Of a stretch of 64,000 bases of DNA, positions 54,114-63,094 are shown in pieces. Position numbers and translations under genes: made by a program. The DNA is from Cryobacterium roopkundense (GTDB lineage Bacteria > Actinomycetota > Actinomycetes > Actinomycetales > Microbacteriaceae): the NCBI RefSeq assembly GCF_014200405.1, contig NZ_JACHBQ010000001.1, positions 2,604,001 to 2,668,000 of the forward strand, in the 5' to 3' direction. A model generated the notes under the pieces. That model saw only the letters and a list, made by a program, of their open reading frames with translations, made no database searches and was not told the DNA's origin. Within the stretch, counting starts at the first letter, position 1. The number at the start of each line of letters is the position of its first letter.

Positions 54114-54141
54114 GAACAAGTGCCAACAAGTGAGTGAGCCC

Positions 54142-54780
54142 ATGAGCGACCGCCTGACCCCACCCGCAGCCTGGGCCGAAATGCGCGACGGCAACGAGCG
54201 CTTCGTTGCCGGCGACCCCCGCCACCGCCAGGACGTCGATCGTCGGGCCGAGCTGTCCGACAAGCAGACCCCGCACGCTGCCCTCTTCGGCTGCAGTGAC
54301 TCCCGACTCGCGGCCGAGATCATCTTCGACCAGGGACTCGGCGACCTATTCGTCGTGCGCAACGCCGGTCAGATCATCTCCGAAACGGTGCTCGGTTCGC
54401 TCGAATACGCGGTCGAAGTGCTCCACGTGCCCCTCATCGTCGTTCTCGGTCACGACCAGTGCGGTGCCGTTCGCGCCGCCATCGATTCGCAGGCCGAAGA
54501 CGCCCCCCTCCTCCCGGTTCACATCAGCAACATCATCGAGAAGATCGTGCCAGCCGTGCGCCGCGTGAGCCAGGCAGCGGATGCCGACTACGTCGACCGA
54601 GCCACGATCGACGCCGGCGTCGTTGGCCGGGAACACCTGCGCGATACAGTCGCGGAGCTGCTCGAGAAGTCCGAGGTGATCAGCGAAGCGATCGCAGCCG
54701 GTACATTGGCTATCGTCGGCGCAAATTACCGACTGCTCGTCGGCAATGCCGACCCGCACATCATCGTCGGCGTGATTTAA
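54142..54780 (+). CDS. Beta-carbonic anhydrase
   Basis: A 212-residue zinc enzyme interconverting CO2 and bicarbonate. Zinc ligands are Cys51 (FGCSDSR), His104 and Cys107 (LGHDQCG); the Asp53-Arg55 dyad is intact. [21 protein letters not shown] is the usual dimer segment. ATG 54142 is preceded by the 16-bp repeat cluster. It is cytoplasmic, with no signal. It could supply bicarbonate for carboxylases, including the 13-20 kb enzyme, but the location gives no direct link. Confidence 0.94.
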   Translation: MSDRLTPPAAWAEMRDGNERFVAGDPRHRQDVDRRAELSDKQTPHAALFGCSDSRLAAEIIFDQGLGDLFVVRNAGQIISETVLGSLEYAVEVLHVPLIVVLGHDQCGAVRAAIDSQAEDAPLLPVHISNIIEKIVPAVRRVSQAADADYVDRATIDAGVVGREHLRDTVAELLEKSEVISEAIAAGTLAIVGANYRLLVGNADPHIIVGVI

Positions 54781-54863
54781 CACCCGCGTCTCTCCAGTTT
54801 TCACAATCGCGCACCGAAGCGCACAGCACCAAACTCAATGAGCACCGAAAGGTAATGCATACA

Positions 54864-56279
54864 GTGGTGGACACCTCCGTAAACGCCGGCTACCGGATCG
54901 AACACGACACGATGGGCGAGGTCCGCGTTCCAACGGATGCGCTCTACGGCCCCCAGACGCAGCGCGCCGTCGAGAACTTCCCCATCTCCGGCGCCGGACT
55001 CGAATCGGCGCAGATCGCCGCCCTCGCCCGCATCAAGAAGTCCGCTGCCCTCGCGAACGCGCAGCTCGGCGTTCTCGACCGGGACATCGCCGACGCGATC
55101 GCCGCGGCAGCCGATGAGGTCACCACGGGCCGCTACGACAGCGAGTTCCCGATCGACGTCTACCAGACCGGCAGCGGCACCTCCTCGAACATGAACATGA
55201 ACGAGGTCATCGCGACTCTCGCGACGCGCAGCCTCGGCCGCCCGGTGCACCCGAACGACCACGTGAACGCGAGCCAGTCCTCCAACGACGTCTTTCCCAC
55301 GTCGGTTCACATCGCCGTCACGAGCGCCCTCATCGACGAGCTCATCCCGTCCCTCGACCACCTCGCCGTTTCCCTCGAGGCCAAGGCGGAACTGTGGAAG
55401 GGCGCGGTCAAGGCCGGTCGCACCCACCTGATGGATGCCACCCCCGTCACGCTCGGCCAGGAGTTCGGTGGCTACGCCCGCCAGATGCGTCTCGGCATCG
55501 AGCGCGTGCGCTCGGCACTCCCCCGCGTCGCCGAAGTACCCCTCGGCGGCACCGCCGTCGGCACCGGCATCAACACCCCCGCCGGCTTCCCGCAGCTCGT
55601 CATCGAGCTGCTCGTCACCGAAACCGAGCTGCCCATCACGGAGGCACGCGACCACTTCGAGGCGCAGGCGAACCGTGACGGCCTCGTTGACGCATCCGGT
55701 GCCCTCCGCACCATCGCCGTGAGCCTCACCAAGATCTGCAACGACCTGCGCTGGATGGGCTCTGGCCCCAACACGGGCTTCGGCGAGCTCAACATCCCCG
55801 ACCTGCAGCCTGGATCCTCCATCATGCCCGGCAAGGTCAACCCGGTCATCCCGGAAGCCGTGCTCATGGTGTGCTCGCGTGTCATCGGCAACGACGCCAC
55901 CATCGCCTGGTCCGGCGCCTCGGGTTCCTTCGAGCTCAACGTGGCCATCCCCGTGATGGGCACCGCGCTGCTCGAGTCGATCCGCCTGCTCACGAACGCC
56001 ACTCGCGTTCTCGCCGACAAGACTGTCGACGGCCTTGAGGCCAACCTCGAGCACGCTCGCGCCCTGGCCGAGAAGTCCCCCTCGATCGTCACGCCCCTCA
56101 ACCGGGTCATTGGCTACGAGGCTGCCGCCAAGGTCGCCAAGAAGGCCGTGGCCGAAGGCCTCACCGTGCGCGAGAGCGTCATCGCCCTCGGTCATGTGGA
56201 GCGCGGCGAGCTCACCCTCGCCGAGCTCGACGTGGCCCTCGACGTCCTGAGCATGACCCGTCCCCCCCAAAAGAAGTAA
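54864..56279 (+). CDS. fumC: Fumarate hydratase class II
   Basis: A homotetrameric, iron-independent TCA-cycle fumarase of about 471 residues. Signatures are [50 protein letters not shown] and the fumarate lyase motif [15 protein letters not shown]. The start is uncertain: GTG 54864 is well spaced from AAAGG, whereas ATG 54855 lies only 2-3 bases from it. Conservation begins at [14 protein letters not shown]. Ends in a convergent region with two large hairpins. Confidence 0.95.
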   Translation: MVDTSVNAGYRIEHDTMGEVRVPTDALYGPQTQRAVENFPISGAGLESAQIAALARIKKSAALANAQLGVLDRDIADAIAAAADEVTTGRYDSEFPIDVYQTGSGTSSNMNMNEVIATLATRSLGRPVHPNDHVNASQSSNDVFPTSVHIAVTSALIDELIPSLDHLAVSLEAKAELWKGAVKAGRTHLMDATPVTLGQEFGGYARQMRLGIERVRSALPRVAEVPLGGTAVGTGINTPAGFPQLVIELLVTETELPITEARDHFEAQANRDGLVDASGALRTIAVSLTKICNDLRWMGSGPNTGFGELNIPDLQPGSSIMPGKVNPVIPEAVLMVCSRVIGNDATIAWSGASGSFELNVAIPVMGTALLESIRLLTNATRVLADKTVDGLEANLEHARALAEKSPSIVTPLNRVIGYEAAAKVAKKAVAEGLTVRESVIALGHVERGELTLAELDVALDVLSMTRPPQKK

Positions 56280-56320
56280 CACCCCCCGTCGGACCAGAAA
56301 CGCCCACCCCTCCCCCTCGA

Positions 56321-56350
56321 GCCGCCGCCTTCCCGAAAGGGAGCGGCGGC
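56321..56350 (+). terminator. GC-rich hairpin after fumC
   Basis: GCCGCCGC and GCGGCGGC with an inner TCCC-GAAA-GGGA form a strong stem with a 2-nt bulge, about 40 bp after the fumC stop. No T tract. Confidence 0.6.
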
Positions 56351-56378
56351 GGAGGGTGAAGTGCGGGGTGTCGAGTTA

Positions 56379-56435
56379 TGAGAATTCCCCGGCAGGGTCC
56401 GAGCGCTTCATTCGGACCCCGCCGGGGAATTCTCA
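56379..56435. terminator. Long inverted repeat between convergent fumC and phoH
   Basis: Arms 56379-56402 and 56412-56435 are 24 bp each with one mismatch, around a 9-nt loop. Each arm holds gaattccccggc. Its position in a convergent gap suggests a bidirectional terminator, although a REP-like origin is possible. Confidence 0.7.
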
Positions 56436-56511
56436 TTGTCTGAGCTGAGGAGCGGTTTACCCGCCGCCGACGCGGTTTACCCGCCACCGACGCAGAACCC
56501 GCTGAAGTGGA

Positions 56512-57858
56512 CTAAATCTCGTTCCCTTCCAGCATTTCCGTAACCAGTGCCGCAATCGCACTACGCTCAGACCGCGTCAACGTCATGTGCGCAAACAGCG
56601 GATGTCCCTTGAGCGTCTCGATCACCGACGCCACGCCGTCGAATCGCCCGACGCGAAGGTTGTCGCGCTGCGCCACGTCGTGGGTCAGCACCACGCGCGA
56701 ATTCTGCCCGATGCGACTCAGCACCGTCAGCAGCACGTTGCGTTCCAGCGACTGCGCCTCGTCCACGATCACGAAGGCGTCGTGCAGCGACCGCCCGCGA
56801 ATGTGGGTGAGGGGAAGCACCTCCAGGATTCCGCGCTCCATCACCTCCTCGAGCACGTTCTCGGACACGAGGGCACCGAGCGTGTCGAAGACCGCCTGCC
56901 CCCAGGGTCCCATTTTCTCGCTCTGGTCTCCCGGCAGGAACCCCAGCTCCTGACCGCCCACGGCGTAGAGGGGCCGGAAAACCATGATCTTGCGGTACTG
57001 CTGGCGCTCCAGCACAGCTTCGAGGCCCGCGCAGAGCGCGAGCGCGCTCTTTCCGGTACCGGCACGGCCGCCGAGTGACAGGATGCCGATTTCAGGGTCG
57101 AGCAGCAGGTCGATCGCAAGGCGTTGTTCGGCCGAACGTCCGTGCAGCCCGAACAGCTCACGGTCGCCGCGCACGAGTTTGACCTCGCCCTTGCCTGTCA
57201 CGCGGCCCAGGGCCGAGCCGCGGTCGGAGTGGATGACGAGCCCGGTGTTGATAGGCATGTCCTGAACTAGTCGGGTGGTCAGCGTCTCCTTGTCGTACAG
57301 TTCGCTGATCTGATTGGAGCCGAGCGTGATCTCGTCCATGCCGGTCCAGCCGGAGTCCACGGCCAGCTCGTGCCGGTATTCGTCGGCGGCCAGGCCGAGC
57401 GAGGCGGCCTTGACACGCAGCGGCAGGTCCTTGGAGACGACGGTGACGGCCACGCCCTCCTTGGCGAGGTTCAGGGCCACCGCCAGAATGCGCGAGTCGT
57501 TGTCGCCGAGTTGCATGCCCGACGGGAGCACAGACATGTTCGAGTGGTTGAGTTCGACTCGAAGGGTACCCCCCTCTCCGACCGGGATGGGAAAGTCCAG
57601 GCGTTCGTGCTTGAGGCGCAGATCGTCGAGGTTGCGCAGGGCTTGCCTCGCGAAGTACCCGATCTCCGGGTCGTTGCGCTTGGCCTCAAGCTCGGAAATC
57701 ACCACCACTGGCAGAACGACCGCATGTTCTGCGAAGCGGAAGATCGCCTTCGGATCGGAGAGCAAAACCGATGTGTCGAGAACGTAGGTGCGTTCTATTT
57801 GCTCCGTGGAGTTCTCCACGTGATCGGAAGACTGGTACTCGGTTCGATTAGCGATCAT
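56512..57858 (-). CDS. PIN-PhoH ATPase (PhoH2 type)
   Basis: A 448-residue fusion of an N-terminal PIN ribonuclease domain ([42 protein letters not shown]) and a C-terminal PhoH ATPase ([43 protein letters not shown]). PhoH2 proteins unwind and cleave RNA. Acidic PIN residues and the Walker motifs are all present. ATG 57858 follows GGGAG. Convergent with fumC. Confidence 0.93.
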   Translation of the reverse strand: MIANRTEYQSSDHVENSTEQIERTYVLDTSVLLSDPKAIFRFAEHAVVLPVVVISELEAKRNDPEIGYFARQALRNLDDLRLKHERLDFPIPVGEGGTLRVELNHSNMSVLPSGMQLGDNDSRILAVALNLAKEGVAVTVVSKDLPLRVKAASLGLAADEYRHELAVDSGWTGMDEITLGSNQISELYDKETLTTRLVQDMPINTGLVIHSDRGSALGRVTGKGEVKLVRGDRELFGLHGRSAEQRLAIDLLLDPEIGILSLGGRAGTGKSALALCAGLEAVLERQQYRKIMVFRPLYAVGGQELGFLPGDQSEKMGPWGQAVFDTLGALVSENVLEEVMERGILEVLPLTHIRGRSLHDAFVIVDEAQSLERNVLLTVLSRIGQNSRVVLTHDVAQRDNLRVGRFDGVASVIETLKGHPLFAHMTLTRSERSAIAALVTEMLEGNEI

Positions 57859-58061
57859 AACCACTCCCACCATGCGTCAAACTGGACGCGATCTTAACTT
57901 GGCGAGCGGCCACGAGCATTATTCGAGGCGTACAGGTGGCCGTCTCGATCAGGTCTCATACCTGATGAATCCGACGGTACGACCCCGCGCGCCGAAAGGG
58001 AATACGACACGCCATTTCGAAACCAGACGTTCACATACTTGGCATCTGACCATGCCACTTG

Positions 58062-59183
58062 TCAGTACGTGGCAGCCGTCGAATACGAGGTGAGCGCCCC
58101 CCGCAACATGTCGAGGGTGTCGTTCGACAGTGCGGCATGCACGCTCAACCGCACGGTGCCGCCACGGGTGGTCACCGTGACTCCGTGGTTATGCAGGCTC
58201 GCCTGCAGCAGTGTGAGCTGTTCCGGGGGTGGCTCCAGCACGACGATGCCTGCGCGTTCGCGTTCGTCACGTGACGACACGACGGGCACAGCGTACTCGT
58301 CGGCGAGGTCAATGATCTGGGTCACATTCTCCGCGACGGCCGTTTCAATCCCCGCGATTCCCACCGAAGCAAGGTCTTCGAGGGCCGCCGAGAACCTGGC
58401 TTCCGCGATCGGGTCCCCGTTGCCCACGCGGAAGGCCGCGGCGCTCTGGCTCGGCGGCAGCACCTCGTCCCACGGCTCGTCAACGTCCGTTCCCACGTAG
58501 CCGGAGAAAACCGGCACAAGGGTATCGACCGCTCGGTCACTCAGCGCAAGGAATCCGGTTCCCCAGCCCGCTCGGATCCATTTCTGCCCTCCGGATGCGA
58601 CAACGTCGGCGACAGCGAAGGGCGCGTCCACGACGCCGAAGCCCTGGATCGCGTCGACGATCAGCAAGCGGTCGCCGATCACCTGGCGGATGCCGTCCAG
58701 GTCGGCGCGATGCCCGGTTCTGGCATCCACGAGACTGACGACCACGGCGGAGATGGCAGTCGTGAGCTGGGATTTGATCAGCCCCGGAGTCACCCGGTCC
58801 CCCTCGGTTTCCAGCCAGACTGGCGACACCACATGCAGTGCCTCGGCGGCTCGGGCGGCCGCAAACGGCGCGCTGGGAAAGTCGCCAGGGGAAACCAGCA
58901 CGCCGCCGGTGAGACCGAAGATGGCCTGCATGAGGCCCGACGTCGTATTGGGTTGCATGGCGACCTGGTCAGGCCGAAACCCGGTCACGGCGGCCACGGC
59001 CTCGCGGGCGCGAGCATCCTGCCCGCGGAGGTTATCGAGGCTACCGAACCGGGCGTGGGAGAGCACGTCGAACTGGCCGAGCATCTCTGCCGCGACCGCG
59101 GTCGACACGGGACCGACCCGCGCGTAGTCGAGGTACCCCGGCTCTTCGGTGAAGCCGTCTGTGAAGCGTGTCAGGGCTGTCAT
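58062..59183 (-). CDS. Class V aminotransferase-fold PLP enzyme (kynureninase/IscS-like)
   Basis: A 373-residue PLP protein of the class V group. The phosphate-binding segment is MQPNTTSGLMQAIFGLTGG, the aspartate is in RLLIVDAIQGFGVVDAPF, and the PLP lysine is in DVVASGGQKWIRAGWGTGFLAL. The closing TTRGGTVRLSVHAALSNDTLDML is typical. No cysteine loop for sulfur transfer is apparent, so it is more likely a lyase, kynureninase-like enzyme or epimerase than a desulfurase. Substrate unknown. Confidence 0.85.
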   Translation of the reverse strand: MTALTRFTDGFTEEPGYLDYARVGPVSTAVAAEMLGQFDVLSHARFGSLDNLRGQDARAREAVAAVTGFRPDQVAMQPNTTSGLMQAIFGLTGGVLVSPGDFPSAPFAAARAAEALHVVSPVWLETEGDRVTPGLIKSQLTTAISAVVVSLVDARTGHRADLDGIRQVIGDRLLIVDAIQGFGVVDAPFAVADVVASGGQKWIRAGWGTGFLALSDRAVDTLVPVFSGYVGTDVDEPWDEVLPPSQSAAAFRVGNGDPIAEARFSAALEDLASVGIAGIETAVAENVTQIIDLADEYAVPVVSSRDERERAGIVVLEPPPEQLTLLQASLHNHGVTVTTRGGTVRLSVHAALSNDTLDMLRGALTSYSTAATY

Positions 59184-59230
59184 GCGCGCACCTTTCGGTC
59201 AGTCGTCGGCGGCACAGAACTCACCACGAC

Positions 59231-60016
59231 TCAGCCGCCGAATCGGCGATGGCGTCGGGCGAAGTCGCGCAGCGCCCGCAGAAAATCGACCTGTCGAAGG
59301 TCAGGGCCGAGGGCTTCCACAAAGTAGAACTCGCTGTGTGCGCTCTGCCACAGCATGAAGTCACTCAATCGCTGCTCGCCGGACGTGCGAATGACGAGAT
59401 CCGGGTCCGGCTGGCCGCCCGTGTACAGGTGCTGACCGATCAGTTCCGGGGTAAGGGTCTCGGCCAGGTCCTCAAGGGTGCCGCCGTGCGCATGGTGGGT
59501 TGCCACGATGCTGCGCATCGCATCCGTGATCTCGGTTCGGCCGCCATAACCGACGGCAAGGTTGATGTGGAGCCCCTGCTTGCCCGCCGTGCGGGTTTGA
59601 GCGGCGTCCAGTGCCGCCGTGAGCGGCTCGGGAAGGCCCACCTGCGACCCCACCTGCTGCACGCGCCAATCGCGGTAATGCGACAGTTCCTCGGCCAGCT
59701 CGGCAATGATCTCGATGAGGTCGGCGAGTTCGTCGCTCGGGCGCTGGGTGAGATTGTCGGACGACAACAGATACAGCGTGACGACCGAGATGCCGAGATC
59801 ATCACACCATTCGAGGAACTCGCGCATCTTCGCCGCCCCCGCCCGGTGGCCGTGCGCGGCCGAATCGAAGCCCAGTTGTTTGGCCCAGCGGCGGTTGCCA
59901 TCAATGATCATGGCGACGTGGCGGGGCATGTGCGCCGTCGTTAGCCCGCGCCGCAGACGCCGTTCGTACAAGCGATAGAGGAGTCCGCGAAAGGAGGGAG
60001 GCTGGCGATTCTGCAC
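59231..60016 (-). CDS. uppS: cis-prenyl transferase (decaprenyl/undecaprenyl diphosphate synthase)
   Basis: A 261-residue isoprenyl transferase that makes the lipid carrier for cell-wall synthesis. It contains HVAMIIDGNRRWAKQLG (catalytic Asp), GHRAGAAKMREFLEWC, LYLLSSDNLTQRPSDEL and DLVIRTSGEQRLSDFMLWQSAHSEFYFVE. GTG start. Divergent from the PAQR gene. It draws on the isoprenoids produced through IspH. Confidence 0.94.
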   Translation of the reverse strand: MQNRQPPSFRGLLYRLYERRLRRGLTTAHMPRHVAMIIDGNRRWAKQLGFDSAAHGHRAGAAKMREFLEWCDDLGISVVTLYLLSSDNLTQRPSDELADLIEIIAELAEELSHYRDWRVQQVGSQVGLPEPLTAALDAAQTRTAGKQGLHINLAVGYGGRTEITDAMRSIVATHHAHGGTLEDLAETLTPELIGQHLYTGGQPDPDLVIRTSGEQRLSDFMLWQSAHSEFYFVEALGPDLRQVDFLRALRDFARRHRRFGG

Positions 60017-60084
60017 ACGATTACGCTAGTCCTATCCGGGGGGATTCTCGGCAACGGCCGCCCAGGTTGTCGTAGTCTGGCTTC

Positions 60085-60786
60085 ATGGCTCCCCCGCACT
60101 CCAGGCCCAATCTGCCGCTCATCGATGCAGCGGATGCGCATCCGGAAGACGTGAAACCCACTTGGCGCGGCTGGATTCATGCCGGAACCTTCCCCGTGAC
60201 GATAGTCGCGGGAATTGTTTTACTCGTTGTCGCCGAGGGTCCGGCAGCCAAGTGGAGTTCGGCCGTTTTCGTGCTCAGCTCCATGCTGCTGTTCGGAAAT
60301 TCGGCGCTCTATCACCGCTTCAACTGGAAGCCCCGCACCCGAATCCTGCTCAAACGTATTGATCACGCGAACATTTTTCTGCTCATCGCCGGCTCGTACA
60401 CGCCGATCACGGTGCTCGCCCTGCCGCCCGAGAAATCGATCATACTGCTGACTATCGTCTGGACAGGAGCCCTTCTGGGCATCGCGTTCCGGGTCTTCTG
60501 GATCCACGCGCCCCGCTGGCTCTACGTGCCGCTCTATCTGCTGCTCGGCTATGGTGCACTCATCTTCATAGTGGACTTCTTCGACGCCAACGCCGTGATG
60601 ATGACCCTGATCCTGATCGGCGGGCTCTGCTACACCGTGGGTGCGGTCATCTACGCCCTCAAGAAGCCGAATCCCGTTCCCGGCGTCTTCGGGTTCCACG
60701 AGATCTTCCATACCCTCACGGTGTTGGCGTTCCTCTGCCACTTCGTCGCCATCACGATCATCGCCACACACCCGCTGTACCCGTAG
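60085..60786 (+). CDS. PAQR/hemolysin III family membrane protein
   Basis: A 233-residue protein with seven hydrophobic segments. Family landmarks are SMLLFGNSALYHRFNW, LKRIDHANIFLLIAGSYTPI and FGFHEIFHTLTVLAFLCHFVAI, which hold the putative zinc-site Ser, His and Asp. Bacterial members are usually annotated as hemolysin III, but cytolysis is not established; homologues act as lipid hydrolases or stress sensors. Confidence 0.9.
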   Translation: MAPPHSRPNLPLIDAADAHPEDVKPTWRGWIHAGTFPVTIVAGIVLLVVAEGPAAKWSSAVFVLSSMLLFGNSALYHRFNWKPRTRILLKRIDHANIFLLIAGSYTPITVLALPPEKSIILLTIVWTGALLGIAFRVFWIHAPRWLYVPLYLLLGYGALIFIVDFFDANAVMMTLILIGGLCYTVGAVIYALKKPNPVPGVFGFHEIFHTLTVLAFLCHFVAITIIATHPLYP

Positions 60787-60803
60787 GTACCCGTCAGGGC
60801 AGT

Positions 60804-60818
60804 GCCCGGTAGCCGGGC
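60804..60818. terminator. Hairpin between convergent PAQR and small membrane protein genes
   Basis: GCCCGG-TAG-CCGGGC, a 6-bp perfect stem in the 37-bp convergent gap. No T tract. Confidence 0.45.
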
Positions 60819-60823
60819 TGGCG

Positions 60824-61066
60824 CTACTCCGGCTTGGTGTCGGCATCCCTTTCGGCCATTTCAGCCTGCAGACGTGCCTTGATTTCTTCCCGATACGTTG
60901 TGCGGCGGACGCGTTTCACCATGTCCAGCCCCAGGAACACTGTTGCCACTCCGACGAAGGCTATGGCGAAGAAGCCGACGACGCCGGGGGTCACCGTGTT
61001 CGGATCGGGCTCACCCGGGGTCTGGGTGGCCATCATGAAGCCGAGGTGCACAATCAGCGAAGTCAT
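60824..61066 (-). CDS. Small single-helix membrane protein downstream of mca
   Basis: An 80-residue protein with one or two hydrophobic stretches (SLIVHLGFMMA; VVGFFAIAFVGVATVFLGLDMV) and a basic then acidic C-terminal tail (KRVRRTTYREEIKARLQAEM). It overlaps the stop of mca by 4 bp, so the pair is coupled. Such genes often follow mca in Actinobacteria; function unknown. Confidence 0.8.
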   Translation of the reverse strand: MTSLIVHLGFMMATQTPGEPDPNTVTPGVVGFFAIAFVGVATVFLGLDMVKRVRRTTYREEIKARLQAEMAERDADTKPE

Positions 61067-61929
61067 GAGGTGCTCTCCACGCCGGCGAAAAGGTCGGATT
61101 CGGGCATAACGGTTTCTACTTTCGATTCAATGAGTTGGAAGTCTTCGAAGGGCCACGCTTCGCGCACAAGGTCATTCGGCCAGAAGAAAAAGCTGCTGTC
61201 GGGCGAGACTTGGCTGGCATGCGAACGCAACGCAGCGTCGCGCGCGTCCAGAAAGTCGCCGACCGGCACGTGTGTCGTGGCGAGCTTCGGGTAGTCCTTC
61301 ATGCGCTCGCGGGCAGCTTCGAGCGGCTCCAGAAGATCCGAATCGGGTTCGATCACACTGAGCGCAAGATACATGGCGTCGATACGCTCGAGGTTGAAAA
61401 TGCGATCGTAGTAGAGCTTGTCGACCTGCCACGGCTCTCCGGAGTTCGGGAACTGAGTCGGGTCAGCTGCGGCCTGGTAGGCGGCCAAGGACACTTCGTG
61501 GCAGCGGATGTGATCGGGATGCGGGTACCCGCCGTTTTCGTCGTAGGTGACGAGCACCTGGGGACGAAACTCGCGAATGATGTTCACGAGTGGTTCGGTC
61601 GAGATCTCCAGCGGTATGCCGGCGAACGAATCGGCGGGCACTGAGCCGTCATCGTTCATGCCGGAGTCGACATAGCCGAGCCAGCGATGCTGCACCCCGA
61701 GGTGCTGCTGAGCGCCCTGCATTTCCAAGCGACGAAGCCCGGTCAGGTCGCGTTCGGCCATCGCATGCCCCTCGAGGGCTGGGTTGAGAATGCTTCCGCG
61801 TTCGCCGCCGGTGCAGCTCACGACGAGCACCTCCACGCCGATACCGCTGTAGTAGGCATACGTCGCCGCACCCTTGCTCGACTCGTCGTCGGGATGTGCG
61901 TGCACTGCCAAAAGTCGTAGCGTCACCAT
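61063..61929 (-). CDS. mca: Mycothiol conjugate amidase
   Basis: A 288-residue LmbE-type zinc amidase that cleaves mycothiol S-conjugates, releasing mercapturic acids for export and glucosamine-inositol for reuse. The zinc site is AVHAHPDDESSKGAA plus the His of PHPDHIRCH; YDENGGYPHPDHI is the family signature. At 288 residues it fits Mca; the related deacetylase MshB is distinguished by details I cannot fully test here. The ATG follows TGAGGAG. Confidence 0.93.
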   Translation of the reverse strand: MVTLRLLAVHAHPDDESSKGAATYAYYSGIGVEVLVVSCTGGERGSILNPALEGHAMAERDLTGLRRLEMQGAQQHLGVQHRWLGYVDSGMNDDGSVPADSFAGIPLEISTEPLVNIIREFRPQVLVTYDENGGYPHPDHIRCHEVSLAAYQAAADPTQFPNSGEPWQVDKLYYDRIFNLERIDAMYLALSVIEPDSDLLEPLEAARERMKDYPKLATTHVPVGDFLDARDAALRSHASQVSPDSSFFFWPNDLVREAWPFEDFQLIESKVETVMPESDLFAGVESTS

Positions 61930-61996
61930 ACTCCTCAGGAATGCCGGATAACCTTAGGTTCTAGCCTAATCGTTGAGCCGGGAGTGTGAAATCGCA

Positions 61997-62458
61997 GTGT
62001 CCCTGAAGCAGGAGTCCGTGAAGCAGGAGCCGGTAGACAAGGAGTCCGTGAATCGGGAGCCCGGGCTTGGCGACCTTGAATCCAGGTACGGCCGCACGCC
62101 GGCCACCCGCAGGCGGGACCGGCGTCTGCTCTGGGGGCTCGGCGGCGTCTTCGCGCTGGTCCTCGTGGCGTGGGTCGTCTGGACCGGCCTCGACGGCACC
62201 TCGGAGAAGATCGAGGCGCGCGACACCCGTCACACGATCATCGACGAGCACAGCGTGAGCGTGACGTTCGAGGTGTCCATGCCCGTCAACTCCCCCGCGA
62301 GTTGCGCTGTGCAATCGCTCAACGAGAGCTTCACCGTCGTAGGGTGGAAGGTCATCGACCTGGCCCCTTCGGAACTCTACACGCGTTCCTTCACCGAGGT
62401 TGTACACACCACCGAACTCAGCAACACGGGTTTGATTTACAAGTGCTGGCTGACCTAA
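61997..62458 (+). CDS. DUF4307 domain membrane protein
   Basis: A 153-residue protein with a cytoplasmic N-terminus, one transmembrane helix (LLWGLGGVFALVLVAWVVW) and an outer domain (SVTFEVSMPVNSPASCAVQS, then ESFTVVGWKVIDL), the DUF4307 pattern. It is typically found between mca and greA in Actinobacteria. The first 20 residues are a five-residue repeat (KQESV, KQEPV, DKESV, NREPG). GTG 61997 was chosen, 12 bases after GGGAG. Confidence 0.88.
   Translation: MSLKQESVKQEPVDKESVNREPGLGDLESRYGRTPATRRRDRRLLWGLGGVFALVLVAWVVWTGLDGTSEKIEARDTRHTIIDEHSVSVTFEVSMPVNSPASCAVQSLNESFTVVGWKVIDLAPSELYTRSFTEVVHTTELSNTGLIYKCWLT
62006..62065 (+). repeat. Four tandem 15-bp units in the DUF4307 gene
   Basis: Units begin aagcaggagtccgtg and diverge over four copies, keeping the reading frame and giving a charged pentapeptide repeat at the N-terminus. 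Confidence 0.85.
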
Positions 62459-62517
62459 AATGGGCTATTCGCCCTGACACAGTTGGGGCGTCGACTATAT
62501 CTGCGGCTCCAGCACTG

Positions 62518-62574
62518 CAGCCGGAAACCCCTACAGCCGGAACCACTGCAGCCGGAACCACTGCAGCCGAGCAC
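62518..62574 (+). repeat. Tandem 15-bp repeat upstream of greA
   Basis: cagccggaaccactg occurs twice exactly, with a degenerate unit before and a partial one after, in the 133-bp gap just before the greA ribosome site. Confidence 0.85.
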
Positions 62575-62591
62575 AACAAAGGAGATCACCC

Positions 62592-63080
62592 GTGACTACC
62601 GACACAACGGTCACCTGGCTTACCCAGGAGGCGCACGACCGTCTCGCGACCGAACTGGCCAACCTCAGCACCCTCGGGCGCGACGACATCGCCAAGAAGA
62701 TCGAATCGGCGCGGGAAGAGGGCGACCTCAAGGAAAACGCCGGCTACCACGCCGCGAAAGAAGAGCAGGGCAAGATGGAGGCGCGCATCCGCACGCTCAC
62801 CGTGCTGCTGCGCCATGCCGAGGTAGGACACGCGCCGGAGAGCACCGGCGTCGTCGTGCCCGGCACTGTCATCACGGCCACCATTGCGGGCGACCCGAGC
62901 CGTTTCCTCATTGGGAGCCGTGAAATCGGCGGCAGTAGCGACCTCGACGTGTTCAGCGAGCAGAGCCCTCTCGGAGCGGCCATTCTCGGGCTGAAAATCG
63001 GCGCGAAGACAAGTTACACGACTCCGAGCGGCAAGCAAATCGCCGTGGAGATCTCGAACGTCGAAACCTTCACCGGCTAA
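62592..63080 (+). CDS. greA: Transcription elongation factor GreA
   Basis: A 162-residue GreA, which stimulates cleavage of backtracked RNA by RNA polymerase. The coiled-coil domain has LTQEAHDRLATELANL and the acidic tip SAREEGDLKENAGYHAAKEEQ. The C-terminal FKBP-like domain has SEQSPLGAAILGLKIG. GTG start with AAAGGAG. Convergent with ilvA. Confidence 0.95.
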   Translation: MTTDTTVTWLTQEAHDRLATELANLSTLGRDDIAKKIESAREEGDLKENAGYHAAKEEQGKMEARIRTLTVLLRHAEVGHAPESTGVVVPGTVITATIAGDPSRFLIGSREIGGSSDLDVFSEQSPLGAAILGLKIGAKTSYTTPSGKQIAVEISNVETFTG

Positions 63081-63094
63081 CACGCCATACGCCT

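Noticed and set aside
54066..54141. Possible CRISPR-like array
   Set aside because: Units are contiguous with no spacers, only 16 bp long, and no cas genes are near.
54801..56282. 493-codon minus-strand frame
   Set aside because: Antisense shadow of fumC.
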